Shown piece after piece: positions 34,448-44,525 of a stretch of DNA of 64,000 nt. This DNA is from Taudactylus pleione. Lineage: Eukaryota > Chordata > Amphibia > Anura > Myobatrachidae. A program made the translations under genes and the position numbers. A model generated the notes under the pieces. That model did not search any database. It had not been told where the DNA came from and saw only the letters and a program-made list of their open reading frames with translations. The DNA lies in contig JAUIMM010000637.1 of the NCBI GenBank assembly GCA_031769625.1, positions 4,604,001-4,668,000 of the forward strand, given 5' to 3'. Numbering within the stretch: the first letter of the stretch is position 1; the number at the start of each line of letters is the position of its first letter.

Positions 34448-35726
34448 ATGGCTACAGACCAGCAAAACAATGGCCAAGAGTAAGTATTTGTCTCTTTTGG
34501 ATTAAAGGATTATTTAGAACCCGAATTTAGAGAAAGTTGGACATCTAAATTTAAACAATGTTTTTGAAAAAAGGTGTTGAGGATGCCATGGAAGAGGCTG
34601 CTGGGCCGAGTAGGCCAACAAAAGAATCCAAAAAAAAAAGGCAGCCACAATTCACAAGAAAGGAGATGGAGGTTTTGGTACAAATGTGTGTTGACACCCT
34701 GCCACAGGCAGATCGGAATATGGGTGCAAGCCAGAAGTGGAAAATGTGGGAGGAGATTGACAGCCAGTGCTGTCAATAGGGTGGGTGAGCTTGAACGTCT
34801 ACCCCGGGATGTCAAACGCCGGTACGTAAAAACTACATTTTTAAAAAAAGTGGTTACAGGGCCAAATACTGCAGGAATAATGCAAACTTTTTCACCCACA
34901 GATGGACCGATTATAAATATCGGCTGAAACAAAAACTGGCAGAGAGGGCTAGGCATGCAAGGGGGACAGGTGGGGGTCCCACCCCTGTGTCATTGGAGCT
35001 GAATGACTTGGAAGAGCTGGCACAGGGGTGTGTGCAGTATGAGGAGGTGTTTGGCGTGTCCAACATGGATACGGACATGCCAGACTTTGCGGCTACTCAT
35101 GTTGTGCCAGGTAAATGTTGTTATGTTACCAACTCTGAAATGTGTGTGTGACAATATGTAGATTCTAATGTTCCTCTTTTCTCATTTTTCACACAGAGAC
35201 ACAGGTGGATGAGTCTGCTCCAGAGGGGAGCCTTCCCCGCAGAATTTCTGCTGGCTCTGCAGAGGAGGAAGCAGTAGATCCCACTGGGGACCCTGCAGAA
35301 GCCAGTCCAGGGCAATCCCCCTCGCAGACAGTGGCCCTCCTCACGGATCTCAATTTTAAATCGGATCACCACACGGAGATTCTGCTGAGGATGGATGCCA
35401 GTATGCTACGGGTGGCGGAGGCCATGGAGCAAAATGCTGCGGCCAACGTGACCATTGGTCAGGCCCTGGCGGAAAATACCAGGGCCAACATCCGAATTGC
35501 CAATGCCCTGGAGCAGCTCGTTCGCCAGCACATGGTGGAGCCGCCCTCCCTTCCTGCCGGAACATCAGGATCCTCCACCTCTGGCACAACAACAGCCATC
35601 CCTCCAAATGTGCCTAGCCCTCTGCCTAGTCCAGAGACCCCAACATCTGCCTCTGGACAGGCCAGCCAAAGGACATCCCGGACCCGGTCAGGCTCCCACC
35701 CTACCCCAGCCAAACGGGGCAAATAG
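34448..35726 (+). pseudogene. Myb-like gene 2 of the Harbinger element (one frameshift)
   Basis: Main exon from 34558 (in-frame coding to 34821) reads KKKRQPQFTRKEMEVLVQM, then QKWKMWEEID; near 34765 the frame changes and continues SAVNRVGELERLPRDVKRR. Donor GTACGT at 34822, acceptor CACCCACAG, exon 34902-35110 starting WTDYKYRLKQK; donor GTAAAT, acceptor TTTCACACAG, last exon 35197-35726. The tail is Ala/Thr/Pro-rich with a helical DASMLRVAEAMEQNAAANV stretch and a basic end PAKRGK. FTRKE plus VNRVG...DVKRRW is the usual Harbinger Myb-like DNA-binding domain. A possible first exon lies at 34448-34479 (ATG GCT ACA GAC) with a GTAAGT donor; its acceptor is unclear. Confidence 0.85.
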
Positions 35727-36786
35727 TGATGACAGCACTGGCTAATTTTCCCACAATCCTTCTGTGCTTGCCCATATTCCTTAAGGGCCAAAACTTCCCT
35801 CTCCTTTCTTGTGAATTGTTTTTAATATGTGTTATTTTATTTTTGCCAAATGCCACTATTGTTGTTTTTTGTTTTTTTTTTGGCTACATTTTTGACGTTA
35901 GCCAGAACTGCAAACTGGCAAATGCACATGAAAATATAAAAATGTGTGTAAAAAATAAAATCAATTCAAAATCTGCTCCATTGTATTGTGACATTATTCT
36001 AAAAATGGTTTTTAGGTAATCCCGGCCCCCAAAAAAAATCAAAAAAATTTTAATTCAGATTCCAAAGGGTTAAAAACCATTTAGGAGTTTAAAGGAACAC
36101 TTTGCCCAGACAAAATGGATGAGAAATTTCCGGGACCATTAAAAATTTTGCTAAAACACAAACATGATGACAATATTGTTGCAATAACACAAAACCAAAA
36201 TAAAAAATAAAAAAAAAAAAAAATTGGTACGCTAATTGATTGTCTAATCCAGAAATTAGCAGCTGAGTATTTCCCCTGCATACGGTTTTGTGCTACAAAA
36301 AAAACTAGTTGCTAAACACATTACAAGCAAGTTTTCAATTCTAAGTTGATTGCTTTTCTGGCAAGAAATGATAAATCGATGAAACATCAAAGAGGCACAG
36401 GAAGGAGGACAAGACAATCGACATTGTGGTAGAGTATACCAGACCACAAGCTGTGCGAGCAGTTTGAACGGAAAGTGGATCAGACAGTGACGTATGACTT
36501 GTTCCGATCACATTTGCTGTTCGCATGAGATAATTTAGGGACGCCCACAAAATGCCTCGACACGCCTGCGTTTTCCCATCTCCACCCCCGTCACCGCCCA
36601 AAAATGGCCTGTTCTGTCAATCACATTTGACATGTCACTTCCTGTTCGCTATTCGACGAACGACTAAAAAAAAGCTCGCAATCAGCCGTACGCACATGCG
36701 CAGTGTAACACCGGCGCATACGTGGTTTCACAACATCGGAACGCTACGAGCGTACTGCTGCTTACGAGCGGCTCTGAATCAGGCCC
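35727..36786. other. Harbinger 3' non-coding and terminal region
   Basis: Contains AATAAA at about 35955 for the plus-strand gene and AT-rich DNA. The last 130 bp carry subterminal CGCACATGCGCAGTG and CTACGAGCGTACTGCTGC before the terminal repeat; related words occur in the 590-600 bp MITEs. Confidence 0.6.
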
Positions 36787-37128
36787 ACAGTCAGGTGCAT
36801 AAATATTGGGACATTGACAGAATTTTCATATTTTGACCTCTATTCACCACCACAATGGCTTTGAAATGAAACAAACAAGATGTTCTTTAACTGCAGACTT
36901 TCAGTTTTAATTTGAGGGTAATTACATCCAAATCAGGTGAACGGTGTAGGAATTACAACGGTTTCTATATGTGCCCCCCACTTTTTAAGGGACCAAAAGT
37001 AATGGGACTATCAACTCAAAAGCTATTTCATGGACAGGTGTGAGCTATTCCCTCGTTATTTCATTATCAATTAAGCAGGTAAAAGGTCTGGAGTTGATTC
37101 TAGGTGTGACATTTGCATTTGGATTCAG

Positions 37129-38785
37129 TTGCTGTCGACTCTCAATATGAGATCCAAAGAGCTGTCACTATCAGTGAAGCAAGCCATCATTAGGTTGAAA
37201 AATCAAAACAAACCAATCAGAGAGATAGCAAAAACATTAGGTGTGGCCAAATCAACTGTTTGGAACATTCTTAAAAAGAAAGAACGCATCGGAGAGCTCA
37301 GCAACACCAAAAGACCCAGAAGACCACGGAAATAACTGTGGTGGATGACAAAAGAATTATTTCCCTGGTGAAGAAAAACTCCTTCACAACAGTTGGCCAA
37401 ATCAAGAACACTCTCCAGGAGGTAGGTGTATATGTGTCAAAGTCAACAATCAAGCGAAGACTTCACAAGAGTGAATATAGAGGGTTCACCACAAGATGTA
37501 AACCATTAGTGAGCCACAAAAACAGGAAGACCAGATTAGAGTTTGCCAAACAACATCTAAAAAAGCCATTACAGTTCTGGAACAACATCCTATGGACAGA
37601 TGAGACAAAGGGCCTGATTCAGAGCTGCTCGTAAGCGGCCGCTCGTTCGCTCCGAGCGATGTTTGCCCAACTGCGCATGCGTACGGATCGTTATACGCAT
37701 GCGCGAACCAGTCAGTGCGGTCGAAATTCATGTGCTCGCAAAATAGCGAATGCCTGATAATTTGAGTGACAGAATGAGGCGTATGTGGGTGGTAACAGGG
37801 GAAGGTGCTTGAAAACGGGGAGTGGAGATCCGAACGCAGGCGTGCTTAAAGGTCAAAATGGGCGTTTTATGGGTGTGCATAATTAAAACAGCAGCATCAT
37901 TAACCACGTCACTGGGTTATTTTATAGCCAGAACTGCTCGCAAGATTGTGGTAGCAAAAACCAACCACAAGAATTGCGAGCAGTTCATACGCTGGTCGAT
38001 GTACTCGATTAATCTAATAAATAGCGGACATGACGTAGGATGCGAGCGGCCAGGGGGCGTATTTATCCAAAAAACTACAGCAAGTTTTGTACGCTCGTTC
38101 AGACCTAGAGGTGTGAACAGACCGCAAAGAGCGAACGGTTCATTTGAATAGCCACCCCTATTTTCTGGATGAGCGAGCGCTAATTGCGTCCGGCTCTGAA
38201 TCAGGCCCAAAGATCAACTTGTATCAGAGTGATGGGAAGAGAAGAGTATGGAGAAGGAAAGGAACTGCTCATGATCCAAAACATACCACCTCATCAGTGA
38301 AGCATGGTGGTGGTAGTGTCATGGCTTGGGCATGTATGGCTACCAATGGAACTGGTTCCCTTGTATTTATTGATGATGTGACTGCTGACAAAAGCAGCAG
38401 AATGAATTCTGCAGTGTTTCGGGCAATATTAAATGCTTATATACAGTCAAATGCTTCAGAACTTATTGGACGGCGCTTCACAGTGCAGATAGCCAATGAC
38501 CCTAAGCATACTGCAAAAGCAACCAAAGAGTTTTTTAAGGCTAAAAAGTGGAATGGTATGCAATGGCCAAGTCAATCCCCTGACCTGAATCTGATTGAGC
38601 ATGCATTTCACTTGATGAAGACAAAACTGAAGGGAAAATGCCTCAAGAACAAGCAGGAACTGAAGACATTTGCAGTAGAGGCCTGGCAGAGCATCACCAG
38701 GGATGAAACCCAGCGTCTGTTGATGTCTATGCATTCCAGAATTCAGGTTGTAATTGCCTGCAAAGGATTTGCAACAAAGTATTAA
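37129..38785 (+). pseudogene. Tc1-like transposase, frameshifted and MITE-split
   Basis: From the ATG at about 37147 (MRSKELS) a paired helix-turn-helix region reads IREIAKTLGVAKSTVWNIL, then an RPRRPRK hook-like motif. One base is lost near 37332 and the frame resumes as VDDKRIISLVKKN. The first catalytic Asp is in WTDETK, immediately before the MITE; coding continues at 38212 with INLYQSDGKRRVW, then GGGSVMAW, IANDPKHT, WPSQSPDLNLIEHAF and ends at TAA (38785). In DD34E Tc1 transposases the second catalytic Asp lies two residues before the DPKH Asp; here that position is Ala (codon GCC), so a catalytic residue is lost. The Glu of LIE is present. The protein normally cuts and pastes at TA sites. 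Confidence 0.92.
37610..38208. mobile_element. Harbinger-type MITE inside the Tc1 transposase, TSD AAA
   Basis: Ends GGGCCTGATTCAGAGC and GCTCTGAATCAGGCCC; AAA at 37607-37609 and 38209-38211. Removing it and one AAA restores the reading from DETK into INLY, which proves the insertion. 599 bp, same subfamily as 1664-2252 and 54827-55426. Confidence 0.95.
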
Positions 38786-38918
38786 AAAGTGAAAGTTAGA
38801 TTTAGGATTGTTTAGTTTGTCCCATTACTTTTGGCCCCTTAAAAAGTGGGAGGCACATATAGAAACCATTGTAATCCCTACACCGTTCACCTGATTTGGA
38901 TGTAATTACCCTCAAATT

Positions 38919-39467
38919 TACTGAAATAAAGCGACGAATTGCACTTGGCCACAATGCTATGCTAGGAATGACGAAGATATGGAAGAGCAACGATAGCAGC
39001 AGCGCAACAAAAGCACGGTTGGTCAATGCAATTGTTTTTCCGATCTTTATGTATGCATGTGAAACCTGGACACTCAAGAAGGCAGATCGCAAGAGAATTG
39101 ACGCTTTTGAATTGTGGTGCTGGAGGCGAATGCTGCGCATACCATGGACAGCAATGAATACGAACAAGACAATCCTAGAGCGGGTCAAACCAAAAGTATC
39201 ATTAGAAGGCAAGATCACCAAACAACGACTCTCGTATTTTGGACATGTCATGTGGGCTAATTCCCTAGAAACAGCGCTAATGCTTGGATTCTTCAGCGGG
39301 TCCAGAAGAAGAGGACGCCAAAGAACTCGTTGGCTGGACACAATAAAGGCTGACACGAACATGCCCATAAATGACCTGAAGGAAGCGGTCAGAGAAAGAG
39401 AAGCGTGGCGTTCACTGATCCATAAAGTGTCCGAAAGTCGATATCGACTAAACGGATAATCATCATC
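38919..39467 (+). mobile_element. 5'-truncated RTE-type LINE, TSD ACCCTCAAATT
   Basis: An 11-bp duplication ACCCTCAAATT (38908-38918, 39468-39478) flanks the insert, which lies in the right inverted repeat of the Tc1 element. One frame is open from the 5' break to a stop at 39459. It reads RLVNAIVFPIFMYACETWTL, a WCWRRMLRIPW phrase, KQRLSYFGHVM, RGRQRTRWLD and ends WRSLIHKVSESRYRLNG. This is the end of the LINE ORF2 downstream of reverse transcriptase, in the style of RTE-clade proteins (WR..VH.V..SR.RL). The tail AATCATCATCATC is a short repeat rather than poly(A), also typical of RTE. The intact frame suggests a recent copy. Confidence 0.85.
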
Positions 39468-39598
39468 ACCCTCAAATTAAATCTGAAAGTCTGCAGTTAA
39501 AGCACATCTTGTTTGTTTCATTTCAAAGCCATTGTGGTGGTGAACAGAGGCCAAAATATGAAAATTCTATCAATGTCTAATATTTATGCACCTGACTG

Positions 39599-40398
39599 TA
39601 TATATATTATATTATATATCTTATATAAAAAAGAAAAAAAAATTTGAGTGCAGCAGCCAAATGAGGGTGGAAGATGATTTAGATGCAGGGAAACTGGCTT
39701 TAGATTTACCTTTCCATCACAAGATTGAGCACCATAGATCATAGGAGCATGCATTGAGCTCCTCCAATCAGGGCTCTTCCAATCAGGGCATCTGAGAATG
39801 CCTAGGGGCATCCTGATTCCCAAGCCTAGGGGCCTGCAGTGTAGTGAGAAGAGCTGGTGGAGGCTACTGTTTAGCGTGACAGAAGGTCAGTCTGTCTGCT
39901 CCTCTACCAGGTCAGGCAGCAGTCAGAATGAGCTTCTGCGCATGTGCAGAACCTCATTCATGTAAAATGGCCATGGCCAGCAGCAGCTGCTCCTCCCATG
40001 GGCCTTTGCAGAACTCATGAGTCACACCTCATAGCTCTGCCGCCAGCAGCCAGCTCCCACCCAGTCCAAAGAGCTGGAAGAAGCAAGCAGAGGGTGGCTG
40101 CGGCTTAATAAGGCCAGGGGTGCTGTGCTGGATGACTGAGGGATGCTGTGCTGGGGAAAAGGTGATTATTGAGGCCAGGGGTGCTGTGCTGCATGAGGCC
40201 AGGAGTGCTGTGCTGGGAGAAGGATGCTAGATGAGGGGTGTTGTGCTGGGAGAAGGATGCTAGATGAGGGGTGTTGTGCTGGAAAAGGGGTACACACACA
40301 CACACACATACAGACACAGTATATATGAAGTAACATTTAACGTATAGATCCATATTCTAAAAATACAGAATTTGTTAGTTATAAATTCTAGATAAAAA
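39599..40398. other. Intergenic; degenerate GGGGTGCTGTGCTGG repeats
   Basis: 40110-40290 has about six diverged GGGGTGCTGTGCTGGGAGAA units, two of them near-identical neighbours (GGATGCTAGATGAGGGGTGT). An AC microsatellite lies at 40291-40310. No gene is seen. Confidence 0.55.
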
Positions 40399-40692
40399 TA
40401 GAGATGTGTGCAGACCCCAGGGTTTTGGTTTTGGATTCATCTACGTGTTTTGGTTTTTATTTTGGACTTAGTTAAAAAATCTTTAAAAATCGATTAAAGA
40501 TGTATAAAAATCAATAATCGATAAAAACAGCTAAAATGTCCAAATCCAAAACCCAAGTTCGGTTTTTAAATTCGAGTTCTGAACCGCCAACAGATCCAAA
40601 CCGGGATTCAGTTCAAACTGGGACACAAAAGTGAATCTGAACTTTGACCTGGTTCTACTTGGATTTCAGAAAACCAGACCCGCACATCTTTA
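40399..40692. mobile_element. hAT-like MITE, about 290 bp
   Basis: Ends TAGAGATGTGTGCAGACC and GGTCTGGTTTT inverse ending CCCGCACATCTTTA. Flanks GATAAAAA and GTAAAAAA are an imperfect 8-bp duplication. The AAAACCAAAAC-type subterminal words also occur near the ends of the hAT elements ending at 9591 and 63098. No coding capacity. Confidence 0.7.
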
Positions 40693-42439
40693 GTAAAAAA
40701 AAACATAGTTAATAAACCACACATTATGAAACTTATGTAGGAATAATTAAAGGGGCTCTTCAATTGTGAACCACTCAAATATTTCCTGTCCTGCATACCC
40801 CATGTAGCAAATAGAGGGACCTCCAGTTACCTGCAACTGGGAGCAGAACCCCGATATTCATGTGAAGACAGATATTTCAGCCTACAGGACTAACCCACTC
40901 CCATACAAGAAGGGTGGGCGTCTTTCCAGGGCATCTGCCCCACCAGCTCTTTAGAGGCCATTAATAAAATAGAAAACACAAAAATGATTTATGCAAATGA
41001 TGTATCAAACCTCTATCGATACCCCTTAATCTATATACCCTTAATGTCGCTGTTTAACGCTACAAGTCGCATAAGAAATAATTGCTTTCCTGACTTATAT
41101 TGTGGTTCCAAAGCACAAAAATTCTTATTGCAATGAAAGAAAGTTACATGCTTTGATCTAGCACAATTAGCGCAAAAGACAATTACAAAAGGTACAAGCC
41201 GATACATACGCGTGCGCGCTGGTCCCAGTAAACAGTTGTCTCTCCAGAAGCCTGTGGTCATCCAAGAAGAATGGCTGTATACCAGTAAGCAGGCTATATA
41301 CCTTACAGAACAAAGAAAATAGTTAACAGGTTTCTGTTGGGACTTGCTCCTGGACATTCTGGTACGATGCAGGTCATTGGACAGTTCATATAGCATCACT
41401 GGGGGTATGTCCCAGTTCCTCAGATGTTGCTTTGTGTGGTTTTCCCACCGAAAAACTGGTTTAAACTAGTCAAAAGACACTACATACAGCTTTACATTCT
41501 AACCAGTAATTTCATATAGTTCATAACTTGCGAACGCATGATGCGATTTCCTTCTCGATAGAACCGGAAATCTGCAAATAAACAGTGATTTAGAATGGTA
41601 CCAAACATGATATGTCTACTAGCTTATTTACCTTAAATATCATATACATTACATTTCACAACATAAGTATTCGCTAATAAAACCTCTAATATTAAGCTTA
41701 ATGCTTTGGAACCTTATTATAAGAAATTGAATATGTAAGTGTGAGAATATTGTGTAGTTTCGCTAGTTTGCGTTGTGCGTATGTGTGGATGCATGCGCAC
41801 GCTAAGGTGCATCGTGGATTGCACCGACTTAAATCAGGTGAGCGGACGACCAAATCGTCAGATAACAATTGAATTGCGATCATATGCAATTATCCGACTT
41901 TGACACCTCCTATGGAGGACAGGTGGAGAAGTTAAACATAACAACCAAAGTGCGGATTGCGGTAAATATGCCCCATAACGTTTATGTCTATAGGGTATCC
42001 GACTTTCGTACTACAATGTACCCTTATTTGGCGAAGTGTGTGCAGCTATTGTTTCTATCTTATTGTGGCTTTGCCTGTGTCTCTTCTTTTACAGCGCAGT
42101 ATCAGTATATTGGGAAACTATTGTGCTAGCATGATTAGGTGAGATGCATGTACTCACCCGTGATGTTCTGATGATGTCATCTGTTCCTGGAAATAGCTCT
42201 TCCAATTGCAGTTCATCTGCTAGCAGTACTTAATGGTGATGGGGATAAAATATATGTTACCAGCTCGTGTAAAACAAGCTATAATGTTATTTGCACAGAT
42301 CAGGAACTCACATAACCACTGTGCATGATGGTGTGCCTATACACATTGCAGGTGCAGAAGTTTATGTAAAAAGATACAATTTAAAACATTCGTGAGCAAG
42401 TTGTGCAATGTATCATCAAAAATGGTGTGGTTGGGGTGG
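40693..42439. other. Unassigned AT-rich DNA
   Basis: No gene or element end recognised in about 1.7 kb. Short open frames lack domains. Confidence 0.4.
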
Positions 42440-42482
42440 CCCAATGCGTTTCGTCGCAGGTCATGCGACTCCCACAGGGGGT
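42440..42482 (-). ncRNA. Decayed hammerhead-like motif (Penelope-like relic)
   Basis: On the minus strand: CTGTGGG (42471-42477), a stem II of GTCGC/GCGAC around a 7-base loop, then GAAA (42449-42452) and CGCATTGGG. Stem II and GAAA match a hammerhead core, but the CUGAUGA strand reads CUGUGGGA, so catalysis is unlikely. It marks a Penelope-like fragment; no coding part was found nearby. Confidence 0.45.
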
Positions 42483-43254
42483 GTTGGGTACTTTTTGCAC
42501 AAACGAGGCTTAAGAATGGCACTTAAGATTGACACAGTGTACTCCTTATCACCAACAAGAACTCGGACTATTTTCTTGAACTGTTTTTTTTAACTTCACC
42601 CTTTTTTACGTTTATTCTCAATTTTTTCATTTACTTTTTACATTTTTCACACTTTTTGCTCAATATTCATGGTCTCTGAGTGCAGAGTTATCCATTTGAA
42701 TAGGTAACTGGGAAGTGGCTTGTAGTGCACACAAAAATGGTCCATTCAGTGGGTATTTAGCCAGTGTCACCGACGTCTCAGTGCAAGCCGCCGCATCCAC
42801 AGACGCACAGCCGGAGGCATAGGAGCCCATGATCAGATGGAGAAGCTACACCTGCAATAGGGTTGGTGCAAGTTTTGATGGTGTGACCGATGGTGGAGTC
42901 TAAGGTCGCACTAATCAGCAGTGCAGCATGCATGGGCACTAAAAGTGGGCATCTCAGTCCTTGTGGGGTATCGCTAGGGGCGCGCTGGGCAGCGATGTGC
43001 AGCCCACAGGGCTCTGTGGCCTGTGCTGCGGCACCATTCATCTACATAAGTAAAGGTAAATTAATATTAATTACATTGTTGCAGACCAAAAAATACACAC
43101 TGTAGGGGTAATCCTGAGTCACATGCACAGAGTCTGTAGTTGTGGGAAGCCACGGAAGCCTGATTTACTATCTTATGATAATGCGAGATTCTGTAGGGCA
43201 AATGCGGGAGTTTGTGTGTCCTCATTAGCAGAGCCGTTACAGTGCTTTATGGCG
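42483..43254. other. Intergenic
   Basis: No gene recognised. A possible old element boundary is at about 43106 (GGGTAATCCTGAGTC), which faces GAATCAGCCCC at about 49919-49929 across the gypsy insertion; both sides have CTGTAG next to them. Confidence 0.35.
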
Positions 43255-43490
43255 GGATCCGGTCAAAATCCTGGCAGTCCAGATGTTGGCGCTTAGAATG
43301 TCGGTGCCGGAATCCCGACACCTGTCAAAATTCCAGCATCCCGACTGTAAGTACTGGGGTTAGGGGGAGGGTTAGGCGCTAGGGGAAGGGTTAGGGTTTG
43401 GTGCTAAGGAGGGAAAGTTAGGTTTAGGCCCCCAGGATGGAGGGTTAGGGGGTAGGGAGAGGGGGAGGGTTAGGATACTGATCGAGCACC
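43255..43490. repeat. Repeat with inverted telomere-like block
   Basis: Starts GGATCCGGTCAAAATCCTGG, includes GGTGCCGGAATCCCGACACC, then degenerate GGGTTAGGG-type units (43355-43475). It resembles the combination at 24052-24570 in the other orientation. Confidence 0.55.
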
Positions 43491-43710
43491 AGCATCACAT
43501 ACCCAACCCCTTTATGGCACCCTGTGCTGACCACACCCCTGACCACACCCCTGATCACAGGACATCACGATTTCATGCCATGGGGGCGGGGCCTCCAGTT
43601 CCGGTAAGGACAGCAGCACCGCCAGTGCATCCTCAGGATGCTCCAGGGTGCTGTACAGGCTGCCGGCTGCATGCCTGGAGAGTCTGCAGGGTACTATTCC
43701 AAACACCCTG

Positions 43711-44525
43711 TGTTATGTTCTGGATTGTTTGTGGACCCGGGGTGGTAGCAGGAGCAATCACAGAAGCAGATTTGAAAATAAAACTAGGATTTTTAATAAG
43801 TGCTTGAGTAGACATATAATGTGGCAGTAAATAAAAGTCTAGGAATATATAAATGTGCACAAGAGTTCTGTGGTGGGAGTAAAAGGGTTAATGTCCAAGT
43901 AGAAACAATTAGAGCTGTCCAGATGTGCAGGTAGTGAAACTGAAAATAATCAAGCCAGGTATGCAGGTAGTGAACTGAAAATAATCAAGCCAGGTATGCA
44001 GGTAGTGAACTGAAAATAATCAAGCCAGGTATGCAGGTAGTGAACTGAAGCGCAGGATGTCAGCAGGCTCAGGCACTCAGGTATGGGCAAGGGTGATGGA
44101 GGAAGCGGGGTAGTCCAGTGGGAGCTAGGAGCTGACAGGCAGACAGCGAATTCACAGGAACAGGATAAGCACAGAGAACTCCCTCTCAGTTAGGCTGAGA
44201 TACACGTTGCACTGGCAAAGAAGGAAGGCACTGACCCTTCCTAAATACCCCAAGCCGTGCTGTTACTGGCCGGAGGGAACATGTGACTCACCAGGATTGG
44301 CCAGCCACATCACATGGCCAGAAGGCAAGATGGCGGCACCCATGCCAAATGGAATGGAGACGCCGCCAGGCCTTACCAGCGCAGAGTGACAACAGGCCCG
44401 CACAACAATGCGCGCATCCAAAGCCCCCGGCCAGACACCAGCTCCGCCACCAGACAGCCTGTGCCACAATGACCTCACAGGTAACACTCGCCTAGCGCCA
44501 TGCTGAAATACCCTGGCCGTGACAG
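43711..44525 (-). repeat. 3' LTR
   Basis: Minus-strand TGTCACGG start and ACATAACA end (TG...CA). It contains three tandem copies of a 33-bp unit with AATCAAGCCAGGTATGCAGG (43940-44047), present equally in the other LTR. Confidence 0.95.

Larger units (their letters stand above)
29166..36786. mobile_element. Full-length PIF/Harbinger transposon, 7.6 kb, three genes
   Basis: Left end GGCCCTCATTCGGAGC then CGCTCGTAAGCGGCAGTACG; right end is the inverse (CGTACTGCTGCTTACGAGCG then GCTCTGAATCAGGCCC). ACA flanks both sides (29163-29165, 36787-36789), a 3-bp duplication. Inside are a Myb/SANT-like gene on plus (29858-31310), the DDE transposase on minus (32201-33286) and a second, different Myb-like gene on plus (34448-35726). 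Known Harbinger elements usually carry the transposase and one Myb-like partner. Each of the three genes has one disabling change, so this copy is probably inactive but recent. Confidence 0.9.
36788..39598 (+). mobile_element. Tc1/mariner transposon with about 225-bp inverted repeats, invaded twice
   Basis: Ends CAGTCAGGTGCATAAATATT and the inverse AATATTTATGCACCTGACTG, followed on the right by TA. The left inverted repeat runs to about 37012 (...CCAAAAGTAATGGGAC). The right one starts at about 38818 (GTCCCATTACTTTTGG) and is split by an RTE insertion (38919-39467). A Harbinger-type MITE (37610-38208) splits the transposase. The left boundary abuts the Harbinger element, which inserted at this edge. 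Confidence 0.93.
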
